Shown here: one piece after another, positions 26,295-34,307 of the stretch
Layout: each line of letters starts with the position of its first letter
How positions within the stretch are numbered: the stretch's first letter is position 1
Source of the DNA: Chelatococcus asaccharovorans
GTDB lineage: Bacteria; Pseudomonadota; Alphaproteobacteria; Rhizobiales; Beijerinckiaceae
Length of the DNA stretch: 64,000 bases
Assembly (NCBI RefSeq): GCF_003201475.1
Contig: NZ_QJJK01000012.1
Location: 227,917 to 291,916 of the forward strand
Direction of reading: 5' to 3'
Program-made: the position numbers and the translations under genes
The notes under the pieces: model-generated
Seen by the model: only the letters and a program-made list of their open reading frames with translations
Told to the model about the DNA's origin: nothing
The model's database searches: none

Positions 26295-27119
26295 ATGACG
26301 AACGCAGCGCGTTGGGCTGACGTGAACGGGGCAGCCCTGCGCTATCGTATCGATGGAGCGTCGGGTCCCTGGCTGGTGCTGATCCATGAAATGGGCGGCG
26401 TCATCGAGTCCTGGGACTTGGTCGTTCCGCAACTCGACAGGGAGTTCCGCATCCTGCGCTTCGACACGCGGGGCGCCGGAATGTCCGAGAAGATCCTCGG
26501 CGACACGATCAGCCTCGACGATTTGGAGGATGATCTCGCGGCGCTCCTAGACCATCTCCGGATCGATGAACCTGTCACCGTGGCGGGATGCGCGGTCGGC
26601 GCAGGGATAGCGCTGAACTTCGCCGCACGGCACGCGCGGCGCACCGCGGCCGCCATCATCATGAACCCTGCTATCGGCATCACCGACGCGAACAGGGGCG
26701 GACTTTTGGACCGTGCCGACGTCCTGGGACGGCTTGGGACGCGAGGTGTTGTCGAGCAGTCGCTGTCACTCGGTTACCCGGAAGCTTTCCGGACGGCCGA
26801 CCCCGACCACTTCGCACTGTTCAAGGCGCGCTGGCTCGCGAACGATCCCGTAAGTCTTCGCGCGCTGTTCCGGATGCTCGCGCGGATGGACCTGTCCCCC
26901 CTGCTGCCTTCCATTCTTTGCCCGGTTCTCGGCATCAGCGGCCGGCATGACCCGCTCCGGCCAACGACCTATGTCCGCGATGTCCTGTCGAAAATGCGCG
27001 ACGCGCGCCTCGTCGTGATCGAAGCCGGCCATCACATGGCCGACCAGGCGCCCCTGCCGGTGGCGCAGGCGATCCGGGATTTCATGGTTGAAATCAAGGT
27101 CTCGGGAGCCGTCGCATGA
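26295..27119 (+). CDS. Alpha/beta-hydrolase fold protein lacking the Ser nucleophile (module B)
   Basis: A 274-residue paralogue of the protein at 3026-3811. The oxyanion region is LIHEMGG. The nucleophile elbow reads GCAVG (98-102) with Ala100 (codon GCG) in place of Ser. Asp219 (GRHDP) and His246 (EAGHH) are kept. ATG codons at 26283 and 26289 are also in frame, but 26295 has a GGGGATGGA ribosome-binding site and matches the paralogue start. It is the first gene after the operator and its stop overlaps the MBL gene. The conserved loss of Ser in both modules argues against a random mutation and for a different chemistry, for example cofactor-free lyase or isomerase activity. Confidence 0.87.
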   Translation: MTNAARWADVNGAALRYRIDGASGPWLVLIHEMGGVIESWDLVVPQLDREFRILRFDTRGAGMSEKILGDTISLDDLEDDLAALLDHLRIDEPVTVAGCAVGAGIALNFAARHARRTAAAIIMNPAIGITDANRGGLLDRADVLGRLGTRGVVEQSLSLGYPEAFRTADPDHFALFKARWLANDPVSLRALFRMLARMDLSPLLPSILCPVLGISGRHDPLRPTTYVRDVLSKMRDARLVVIEAGHHMADQAPLPVAQAIRDFMVEIKVSGAVA

Positions 27120-27988
27120 TCCGTGAGCAGAAGATCGGCGATGTCCGCGTCGTCGCCATCACAGAATATGTCGGGCCTACGCACCAGCCCGAAGCAACCT
27201 TTCCCGAATTCGACCGCGCACTATTTGCGCGCCGGGAGGCCGAACTGCCGCCGGGCTTCTGGTATCCCCACATGGACCGCTTCGTCATCGGCATCCACAT
27301 CTGGGTGGTCTTCGCGGGACCGAGCGTCATCTTGATCGATGCCGGCGTCGGCAATGGCAAACCGCGCCCGGCCGCGCGCGCCAACATGCTGAACACGCTG
27401 TTTCCGGCGTGGATGGAGGCCGCCGGCACCACGCCCGACCGTGTCACCCACGTGGTGATGACGCATCTGCATTCCGACCACATCGGCTGGAACACGCGGC
27501 TCGACCAGGGACGGTGGGTGCCGACTTTCCCCAATGCGCGCCATCTCATCCCGCGCCGGGATTTCGAGTTCTTTCGAGATCTCAGCGAAACCGGAAAGGC
27601 TGGAGATTCGTCGTTCCAGGATAGTCTTCTGCCGGTGGTCGAGGCTGATCTGGTCGATTTCGTCGAAGGCCCCGGCGAGGTAGCCGATTGCCTGCAGGCG
27701 GTGGAGGCCTTCGGCCATACGCCGGGGCAAATGAACTATTGGCTGCGCTCGCGGGGCGAGGTCGGCGTGTTCTGCGCCGACATCTTCCATCACCCGGTGC
27801 AGATCCTGAACCCGGGCCTCAACACCGCCTTCTGCATTCTGCCCGCCGAGGCCAAGGCGACACGCGCGAAGTTCCTCCTCGAGGCAAGCGCGGAGAAGGC
27901 CCTGATCATGCCCTGCCACTTCCCCTCGCCGCACTGCGGATACGTCCGTCGCAACGGCGAGCAATTCAGTTTCGAACCAGCCATCTGA
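27116..27988 (+). CDS. MBL-fold metallo-hydrolase (module B)
   Basis: A 290-residue MBL-fold hydrolase paralogous to the module A protein at 3814-4701. HLHSDH gives His117, His119, Asp121 and His122; other ligand segments are AFGHTPGQ, FCADIFHHP and MPCHFPSPH. The ATG overlaps the stop of the hydrolase-fold gene by four bases. It precedes the BKACE gene by 22 bases. The gene order hydrolase-MBL-BKACE is the reverse, on its own strand, of BKACE-MBL-hydrolase in module A. Confidence 0.88.
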   Translation: MIREQKIGDVRVVAITEYVGPTHQPEATFPEFDRALFARREAELPPGFWYPHMDRFVIGIHIWVVFAGPSVILIDAGVGNGKPRPAARANMLNTLFPAWMEAAGTTPDRVTHVVMTHLHSDHIGWNTRLDQGRWVPTFPNARHLIPRRDFEFFRDLSETGKAGDSSFQDSLLPVVEADLVDFVEGPGEVADCLQAVEAFGHTPGQMNYWLRSRGEVGVFCADIFHHPVQILNPGLNTAFCILPAEAKATRAKFLLEASAEKALIMPCHFPSPHCGYVRRNGEQFSFEPAI

Positions 27989-28010
27989 ACCCTATTCAGT
28001 GAGAACACCC

Positions 28011-28922
28011 ATGGTAAAGAGCAAGACGATCGTCACGTGCGCAGTCACCGGTGCGTCGTTGACCCCCTCCATGTCGTCGGCGCTGCCGGTGACAGGCAAG
28101 GAGGTGGCGGAGCAATCGATCGGGGCCAACCGCGCCGGTGCGGCGATCATCCACCTTCATGCCCGCAATCCGGATGGCTCGCCCACCAACGCGATTGACG
28201 CGTGGAAGGAATTCGTGCCTGAGATCAGGGCTAAAACCGACGCCATCATCAATATGTCCGCGTCGCATGGAAGTACAGCCGAGGACAGATTGGAAGCGGT
28301 ACTGGCGCTACGGCCGGATATTGCGACGGTCATCGTCGGCTCGATGAATTACGGCCTGTTCCGCAAAGCGGAAAACCAGGGCGTGAGCACGTTCAACACA
28401 GAGTGGGAACGCAAGGCTTTCGGCCCAGCCGCCTATGAGATCGTGACCTCGAACAGTTTCGCCAAGATCGACCGCATGATCGATATCCTGATCGATCAGG
28501 ACATCGCGATGGAATTCGAATGCTATGATGTCGGCCATCTCTATATCCTGGAGCACCATCTCAACCGCAAGCAGGTGAAACGGCCGCTTATCGTGCAATT
28601 CCTCACCGGAATTCTGGGGGGAATATCCTCGGAAATTGACAATTTGCTATTCATGAAGCGGACGACCGAGAGGATGTTTGGCCCCGACGTCCAAATCTTC
28701 ACGCACGGCACGGGCACCGGCAATATCAAGGCCGCCTCGCAGGGAGCGTTGATGGGGACCCATGTGCGCGTCGGCCAGGAAGACAACCTGTTCGAATTCC
28801 CCGGCAAACCCTTTGCGTCGAACGCCGCTCAGGTTGAGAAGATCGGACGCATCTTCGGGGAATTCGGTATCGAACTCGCAACGCCGGCCGAGGCGCGCGG
28901 GATTCTCGGATTGAGCAGCTGA
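28011..28922 (+). CDS. Beta-keto-acid cleavage enzyme (BKACE/DUF849 family; module B)
   Basis: A 303-residue BKACE protein. HLHARNP (residues 48-54) supplies the Zn-binding His pair; GSMNYG, MEFECYD and QFLTGILGG are conserved with the module A copy. The ATG at 28011 has a GAGAA stretch upstream; a GTG at 27999 is an alternative. As in other family members it probably cleaves a beta-keto acid with acetyl-CoA into acetoacetate and a shorter acyl-CoA. No CoA ligase or transferase for the products is seen in the window. Confidence 0.9.
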   Translation: MVKSKTIVTCAVTGASLTPSMSSALPVTGKEVAEQSIGANRAGAAIIHLHARNPDGSPTNAIDAWKEFVPEIRAKTDAIINMSASHGSTAEDRLEAVLALRPDIATVIVGSMNYGLFRKAENQGVSTFNTEWERKAFGPAAYEIVTSNSFAKIDRMIDILIDQDIAMEFECYDVGHLYILEHHLNRKQVKRPLIVQFLTGILGGISSEIDNLLFMKRTTERMFGPDVQIFTHGTGTGNIKAASQGALMGTHVRVGQEDNLFEFPGKPFASNAAQVEKIGRIFGEFGIELATPAEARGILGLSS

Positions 28923-28932
28923 ACTGAACTAT

Positions 28933-28961
28933 CGCGCCGCGAGGTGACCCTTCGCGGCGCG
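28933..28961. other. GC-rich hairpin between BKACE and FAH-family genes
   Basis: A perfect 10-bp stem: CGCGCCGCGA (28933-28942) pairs with TCGCGGCGCG (28952-28961) around a nine-base loop. No T-run follows, so it is not a classical terminator. It could stabilise the upstream message or set the expression of the downstream gene. Confidence 0.5.
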
Positions 28962-29004
28962 CGATGGCGCAGCACGGTCTCAAGTGGTTGTCAGGGGGTG
29001 CGTC

Positions 29005-30000
29005 TTGAAGATCGCCACGTTTCTACACAACGACGGGACGCCGAGGCTCGGGGCGGTCGACACCAGCCGTTCGACCATCACTGATCTTGCCCTGGCAGCG
29101 CAGATCCGCGCGCCGGAAGCAATGGGCTACATGCGCGACGCGCTGGCCCTGATCGACGGCGGCGAGGAAGCGCTGCAGATGGCGCGCGCGCTCGAAGATG
29201 CAGCACCGGAGGCGGCTATCACGCCCTTGGACGCGGTCCGCCTCCTCGCGCCGCTGCCGGTTCCCCGCTCGATCCGCGACTGCCTGGTGTTCGAGCAGCA
29301 TCTGATAAACTACAATGCGCAACGGGCAAAGGAGACCGGCCAGGAGCCTGCGACCATTTCTCAGGACTGGTACAAGCGGCCATTCTACTACAAAGGCAAC
29401 CGGTTCAGCGTGGTCGGACCGGGGGCCGACATCGTCTGGCCCGACTATTCCAACTCCATCGACTTCGAACTCGAGATCGCCTGCATCATCGGCCGAAAAG
29501 GCTCGGATATTCGGCCCGAGGACGCGCTCGCGCATATTTTCGGCTTCACCATCTTCAACGATTTCTCCGCCCGCGACACGCAGGCCGTGGAGAAACGGAT
29601 GGGAATGGGCTCGTCGAAGGCGAAGGATTTCGACACCGGCAATGCGATCGGCCCCTGGATCGTCACCACGGACGAGATCGGCGACCCGCACCGGCTCCGC
29701 ATGGAAGCGCGGATCAATGGCGAGCGGTGGGGCGGCGGCAATACGTCCGAGATGTATCACTCGTTCCGTGACATGATATCGTTCATCTCGCGGTCCGAGA
29801 CGCTGCATCCAGGCGAACTCATCGGCAGCGGCACGGTCGGCACGGGATGCGGCATCGAGCTCGGCCGCTCGCTCAGTCCGGGCGACACGGTCGAACTCGA
29901 GATCGAGAAGATCGGCATCCTCCGCAACCGGATTACAAGGCGCCATTCCGGCAGCGGATCAGCCGCGCCTGGCACTCCTGAACCGCATCGCAATAGATAG
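29005..30000 (+). CDS. Fumarylacetoacetate hydrolase (FAH) family enzyme
   Basis: A 331-residue FAH-family protein. The metal-binding ExE pair is in DFELEIA (Glu155, Glu157) and the Asp ligand is in FNDFSARD (Asp186). Members hydrolyse or decarboxylate acylpyruvates, or hydrate 2-oxo acids. The TTG at 29005 gives the usual MKIATFLHNDG-type N-terminus and is preceded by GGGGG; a GTG at 28984 would add seven unlike residues. It follows the BKACE gene by 82 bases that contain a hairpin, so it is probably in the module B transcript. Substrate unknown. Confidence 0.9.
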   Translation: MKIATFLHNDGTPRLGAVDTSRSTITDLALAAQIRAPEAMGYMRDALALIDGGEEALQMARALEDAAPEAAITPLDAVRLLAPLPVPRSIRDCLVFEQHLINYNAQRAKETGQEPATISQDWYKRPFYYKGNRFSVVGPGADIVWPDYSNSIDFELEIACIIGRKGSDIRPEDALAHIFGFTIFNDFSARDTQAVEKRMGMGSSKAKDFDTGNAIGPWIVTTDEIGDPHRLRMEARINGERWGGGNTSEMYHSFRDMISFISRSETLHPGELIGSGTVGTGCGIELGRSLSPGDTVELEIEKIGILRNRITRRHSGSGSAAPGTPEPHRNR

Positions 30001-30010
30001 CGTGCGTCTA

Positions 30011-30114
30011 GAGCATTTTCGCGTTTCTCCGAATCGCGAAAATGCTCCATGTCTTTGTTTTAGCGCATTTTCTTCACGCGCACCGGTGTCCACTTCGCTC
30101 GAAAATGCTCTAAA
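30011..30114. repeat. Mosaic palindromic intergenic repeat, copy 2
   Basis: The left half is a perfect 13-bp hairpin, GAGCATTTTCGCG (30011-30023) against CGCGAAAATGCTC (30035-30047), with an 11-base loop. The right half (about 30059-30114) is the reverse complement of the right half of copy 1 at 14698-14746, with a few changes. It lies between the convergent FAH-family and hydrolase-fold genes, where it may serve as a bidirectional transcript end. Confidence 0.8.
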
Positions 30115-31006
30115 TACTCGCGAGGAAGTCGAGGATCATTGCATTGAAGGCTTGGGGCTGCTCCCAGTAGGCTGAATGCCCGGCGCCGGCGATGAGACCG
30201 AGCCGCGCACCCGGGATCGCCAGCGCGATCCGCCGCATGACAGGCGGTGGCGCATACATGTCGGCGTCGGACGCGATGACCAGCGTCGGAACGCGCAAAC
30301 CACCAAGCGCTGGCAGATCGAGAGCACTGAGAAAGTGTTGTGCGATCGCGATCGGTCGCCCTTCGGCCGTCAGAGCGAGCCAGGCGGCGAGCCCCTCCGG
30401 ATTGGTTGCGCGATAACCCGGTCCCACCTCCCGGAACTCCCGCGGCAGGCTTTCAAAGGCGTGATCGCGCATGGCCATGGTGGCTGCCATGTAGTCGCGG
30501 TCCCTCACGGCGACGAGGCTTGTCGAAAGCGTGAGGGACCGGACGCGATCGGGGAAGGCTATCGCGAAATCCGCCGCGACGAAGCCACCGCCGGCCGTTC
30601 CGACGATGTGGGCAGACGGAATGTCGAGACGGTCGAGAAGCGCGGCGAGATCACCCGCGCCGGTGCCCGGATCATCCGGATCACCGGCGTCAGAACCAAA
30701 GTGCCCCCGACGCGAATATCCGATCACCCGATAGCCGGCCGCCGCGAGAACCGGTTGCTGGTGGAGCCACATCGCCCCGCTGCCGACGATGGCGTGAAGC
30801 AAAACGACAGGCTCGGCTGCTCCCCCTCCCGTGTCCCAGCACCACAGGCGCGCGGTTTCGATATCGACGAGCCGTTCCGCGGCCGGTATTTGCCTCGGAA
30901 CGACAGGCGATTTCGACAGAAACGGATCGCCCTTGGCGACCGGATAGAGCCCCGACGCGTCTGAAGCTTCCATCATCTTACTTTCTTCTGGAGATGCCAT
31001 TGTCAT
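30110..31006 (-). CDS. Alpha/beta-hydrolase fold protein lacking the Ser nucleophile (third copy)
   Basis: A 298-residue alpha/beta-hydrolase fold protein, more distant from the module A and B pair. The nucleophile elbow reads GTAGG (136-140) with Ala138 (codon GCC) for Ser. The late His is kept in GAGHSAYWEQP and an acid in SDADMYAPP. The N-terminal 50 residues before the fold are an extension. The frame could start at 31063 inside the operator, but ATG codons at 31006 or 31000 are more sensible. It is divergent from the second TTT transporter and shares its operator at 31051. Confidence 0.83.
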   Translation of the reverse strand: MTMASPEESKMMEASDASGLYPVAKGDPFLSKSPVVPRQIPAAERLVDIETARLWCWDTGGGAAEPVVLLHAIVGSGAMWLHQQPVLAAAGYRVIGYSRRGHFGSDAGDPDDPGTGAGDLAALLDRLDIPSAHIVGTAGGGFVAADFAIAFPDRVRSLTLSTSLVAVRDRDYMAATMAMRDHAFESLPREFREVGPGYRATNPEGLAAWLALTAEGRPIAIAQHFLSALDLPALGGLRVPTLVIASDADMYAPPPVMRRIALAIPGARLGLIAGAGHSAYWEQPQAFNAMILDFLASI

Positions 31007-31050
31007 AATCAACCCACGCCCGGTAAAGCAACGCTCCGGAGTTGACAATT

Positions 31051-31062
31051 TGAACCGGTTCA
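31051..31062. promoter_or_regulatory. Perfect LacI-type operator in the divergent hydrolase / second TTT transporter region
   Basis: TGAACCGGTTCA, perfect copy. On the plus strand it follows a perfect TTGACA (31042-31047) and precedes a TTTAAT (31063-31068), so it fills the promoter spacer of the transporter operon. Being symmetric and only 45 bp from the start of the divergent gene, it could control both directions. Confidence 0.85.
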
Positions 31063-31148
31063 TTTAATCGCGACGGAAGATGGACGCAAGGTCCACAGGC
31101 AACCGAATGCACAGTCGAGTCGCCACGCTCCATGAGGAGGAAAGCACC

Positions 31149-32156
31149 ATGAATCCCAAGAATGTGCAACGCGCGATGACATCGGCATTATCGATGGTCC
31201 TGCTCAGCCTCGGCGTCGCGCTCCTGCCGGTCCAGGCGGTGGCACAGGACTATCCGACTAAGCCCATCACCCTGATCGTTCCCTACGCCCCCGGCGGGGC
31301 CACCGACACGATCGGGCGGGTCGTCGCCGACAGCCTCGCCAAGCAGTTCGGGAAGCCGGTGATCGTCGAAAACAAGGGCGGCGCTGCGTCGAATATCGGC
31401 GCCAACTATGTCGCGCACCAGAAGCCGGATGGCTACACGTTGCTGGTGGCGACGGACCCGGCGCTGTTCCTCAACGAGTTTGTCTACAAGGAACTTCCCT
31501 TCAGCCCGGAGAAAGATTTCGATCCGGTCACCCATGTCATGAACGTGCATTCCATCCTGGTCGTAGCGCCTTCGCTTGGCGTGAAGACGCTGGAGGCATT
31601 CGTCGCCAAGATGAAAGCCGAAGGCGCAAAATATAACTATGGCTCACCGGGTGTCGGCGACGGCAGTCATCTCGGCATGGAATGGCTGAAGAACGAAGCC
31701 GGCGGCTTCGCGATGACCCATATTCCTTATAACGGCATGGGCCCTACGGTTCAGGGGATGCTGTCCGGCGACCACCAGGCACTGATCGTCTCCGTGGTCA
31801 CCGCAAAGCCGTATATCGATGCGGGCAACATGATCCCGATCGCGGTGTCGGGCACCAGGCGCGCGCCAGGCCTGCCGGATGTGCCGACCTTCGCGGAGCT
31901 TGGCTATCCGACGATACGGCTCGGTTTTGCCCTGGGCTTGATGGCCCCGAAAGGCACGCCTATCGCGATACGCCGGAAAATCGCTGACGCGTTGCAGGAA
32001 GCGTTCAAAGATGAAACCTTTCAGGCAAAATACGTGACCGGCCTCGGCTACGAGGCGCTTGCCAGCAGTCCTGAGGAATTCCAGAAGTTCCTGGGCAGTG
32101 CGCGCCAGGACGCGGCGCGTGTCGTGAAGCTAGCGGGCGCCGAGAAGCAGCAGTAA
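31149..32156 (+). CDS. Tripartite tricarboxylate transporter substrate-binding protein, TctC/Bug family (second system)
   Basis: A 335-residue Bug-family binding protein. A Sec signal peptide ends near AVAQ (about residues 30-33), followed by YPTKPITLIVPYAPGGATDTIGR, the family opening. AGGAGGAAA precedes the ATG at 31149; the longer frame from 31080 is not supported. It heads TctB- and TctA-type genes. It differs clearly from the Bug protein at 16931, so the two systems may bind different but co-regulated acids. Confidence 0.93.
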   Translation: MNPKNVQRAMTSALSMVLLSLGVALLPVQAVAQDYPTKPITLIVPYAPGGATDTIGRVVADSLAKQFGKPVIVENKGGAASNIGANYVAHQKPDGYTLLVATDPALFLNEFVYKELPFSPEKDFDPVTHVMNVHSILVVAPSLGVKTLEAFVAKMKAEGAKYNYGSPGVGDGSHLGMEWLKNEAGGFAMTHIPYNGMGPTVQGMLSGDHQALIVSVVTAKPYIDAGNMIPIAVSGTRRAPGLPDVPTFAELGYPTIRLGFALGLMAPKGTPIAIRRKIADALQEAFKDETFQAKYVTGLGYEALASSPEEFQKFLGSARQDAARVVKLAGAEKQQ

Positions 32157-32209
32157 CTGCCGCAGGATGCGGTCTCCGTCGACGCGCGAAGACATCCGGC
32201 CGGGACGAC

Positions 32210-32689
32210 ATGCCTGGCGTAACGGGGGAGGATACGCTGAAACGCATGCTCGCGATGCCGGATATCGGGGCCGGTCTCTTTTTCATCGCTGCCGGAATGG
32301 CCGGCCTCTGGTTCGGCAGGGGCTATGCTCTCGGCTCGCTTGCCCAAATGGGGCCGGGCTTCTTTCCCAAGGTCATCAGCGCGGTGCTGATCGGCATTGG
32401 TGTCACCGTCGCTCTGCGGGCACGGCATAGCGAAGCAGCGGACCTGTTCGGAAACGGGCCGTGGCGGGCGCTGGTATTAATTCCCGCAGCTCTGATCCTT
32501 TTCGGCTTGTTCGTGCCGACTTTCGGGATCATTCCAGCGACGCTATCCCTCATTATTCTGTCAGGCTATGCGAGCCGCGAAGCGCGGTTTGGCGAACTGC
32601 TCGTGTTGGCCGTTGCGCTCACTGCCTTTTCGATCCTCGTTTTCGTCTATGGCCTGGGCCTGGGCTTCCGCATCCTCCCCTGGGATTGA
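32210..32689 (+). CDS. Tripartite tricarboxylate transporter small permease, TctB family (second system)
   Basis: A 159-residue membrane protein with four predicted helices. WFGRGYALGSLAQMGPGFFPK near residues 39-59 is the family signature. It lies 53 bases after the binding-protein gene. Its stop is followed within five bases by the TTG start of the large permease. Confidence 0.88.
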   Translation: MPGVTGEDTLKRMLAMPDIGAGLFFIAAGMAGLWFGRGYALGSLAQMGPGFFPKVISAVLIGIGVTVALRARHSEAADLFGNGPWRALVLIPAALILFGLFVPTFGIIPATLSLIILSGYASREARFGELLVLAVALTAFSILVFVYGLGLGFRILPWD

Positions 32690-32693
32690 GACC

Positions 32694-34202
32694 TTGGACC
32701 TCTTCGCAAATCTCGCCCTGGGCTTCAGCGTCGCACTGTCGCCCGAAAACCTGCTGCTCGGCTTCATCGGCTGCTTTCTGGGAACGGCGATCGGCGTCTT
32801 GCCCGGAATCGGGCCGATCTCGACGATCTCGCTCCTGCTGCCGCTGAGCTTCGTGCTGTCACCGATCGGTGGGCTGATCATGCTCGCCGGCATATACTAC
32901 GGCTCGCAGTATGGCGGCTCCACCACGGCCGTCCTGGTCAACATGCCCGGCGAAACCTCGGCTGTTGTCACATGTATCGACGGTCATGAGATGGCGCGTC
33001 AGGGGCGAGCCGGCGCGGCCCTGACGATTGCGGCGCTGGGATCGTTCTTCGCGGGTTCGGTCGCGACCTTGATCATCGCCGTCGCAGCCGTGCCGTTGGC
33101 CAAGGTCGCCGTCAATTTCGGCCCCCCGGAATATGCGTCGCTCATGCTGCTTGGGCTGCTCGCCTCGATCGTCCTGGCGAACGGGCCCTTCTTCAAGGCG
33201 CTCGGCATGATCTTTCTCGGGTTGCTGCTGGGGACGATCGGCACGGACGTCAACACCGGGGCGGCCCGCTATACCTTCGGCTTCTTCGAACTGGCGGAAG
33301 GCCTCAATTTCATTCCGTTGAGCGTGGGGGTCTTCGGCATCACCGAGATCCTCGCCAATCTCGAGCGGCGGCGCCATGAGACAACAACGACAGAACGTCT
33401 TGGCCGCCTCTGGCTGACACGAGAGGATATGCGCAGGGCAGCCCCCGCCGTCGCACGCGGCACCGGCATCGGCTCCCTGCTCGGGCTGATCCCTGGCGGA
33501 GGCATCGTCCTGTCGACCTTCGCCGCGTACATGATCGAAAAGAAGCTGTCACGTAGGCCCGACGCGTTCGGCAAAGGAGCGATCGAAGGCGTGGCCGCGC
33601 CGGAATCGGCGAACAACGCGGCGAGCCAGATCTCCTTCATCCCCATGCTCACCCTCGGCATTCCGCCGACGGCGTCCCTCGCAATGATGATGTGGGCGAT
33701 GACCGTCCATGGCATCCAACCCGGCCCCAGTGTCATGACCGCAAAGCCCGCCCTGTTCTGGGGGCTCATCGCATCAATGTGGATCGGGAACGTCATGCTC
33801 GTCATCCTCAACCTGCCGCTCATCGGGCTCTGGGTGAAGCTGCTGCGCGTTCCCTACCGCATGCTGTTCCCGACAATCCTTCTGTTCTGCGCCATCGGCC
33901 TCTACAGCGTGAACATGGCGTCATTCGATATCACGCTCGCGGTAATCCTCGGCCTGGTCGGTTATCTTCTGCGCCGGTTCGGGTGCGAGCCAGCGCCCTT
34001 TCTGCTCGGTTTCATCCTTGGCCCATTACTGGAGGAGAACCTGCGGCGCGCCATGCTGATCTCACGCGGCGATCCGATGATCTTTATTGAAAGGCCGGTC
34101 AGCGCCATTCTGCTGGCACTCGCCGCTGGCCTTGTCCTGCTCCTCGTGCTCCCGCGATTTCGGCGTTCGCGGCAAGAGGTATTCGTCGAGGAGCCGAGTT
34201 GA
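32694..34202 (+). CDS. Tripartite tricarboxylate transporter large permease, TctA family (second system)
   Basis: A 502-residue membrane protein of the TctA family. VLPGIGPISTISLLLPL, GIYYGSQYGGSTTAVLVNMPGE and a DGHEMARQGRAG loop are the family signature. The open frame begins at 32568 inside the small-permease gene, but the family N-terminus LDLFANLALGF starts at a TTG at 32694. It ends the transporter operon and is convergent with the export permease at 34308. Confidence 0.92.
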   Translation: MDLFANLALGFSVALSPENLLLGFIGCFLGTAIGVLPGIGPISTISLLLPLSFVLSPIGGLIMLAGIYYGSQYGGSTTAVLVNMPGETSAVVTCIDGHEMARQGRAGAALTIAALGSFFAGSVATLIIAVAAVPLAKVAVNFGPPEYASLMLLGLLASIVLANGPFFKALGMIFLGLLLGTIGTDVNTGAARYTFGFFELAEGLNFIPLSVGVFGITEILANLERRRHETTTTERLGRLWLTREDMRRAAPAVARGTGIGSLLGLIPGGGIVLSTFAAYMIEKKLSRRPDAFGKGAIEGVAAPESANNAASQISFIPMLTLGIPPTASLAMMMWAMTVHGIQPGPSVMTAKPALFWGLIASMWIGNVMLVILNLPLIGLWVKLLRVPYRMLFPTILLFCAIGLYSVNMASFDITLAVILGLVGYLLRRFGCEPAPFLLGFILGPLLEENLRRAMLISRGDPMIFIERPVSAILLALAAGLVLLLVLPRFRRSRQEVFVEEPS

Positions 34203-34243
34203 TAGACCTCCGCTATAGCGAAACGAAGGTACTTTATTGGAAA

Positions 34244-34266
34244 TGATCCGCGCTCCAGCCGGATCA
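34244..34266. terminator. Possible bidirectional hairpin between convergent genes
   Basis: TGATCCG (34244-34250) pairs with CGGATCA (34260-34266) around nine bases in the 105-bp gap between the convergent TctA-type and ABC-2 permease genes. There is no T-run on either side, so termination here is only a suggestion from position. Confidence 0.3.
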
Positions 34267-34307
34267 GGCCAGATATAAATTCCGGCACCACCCGAATAGG
34301 GCGGCGA

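Noticed and set aside
27985..27999. CTGAA-5-TTCAG inverted repeat between the MBL and BKACE genes of module B, resembling the LacI operator
   Set aside because: The half-sites are spaced differently from TGAACCGGTTCA and the site lies inside an operon without promoter hexamers.
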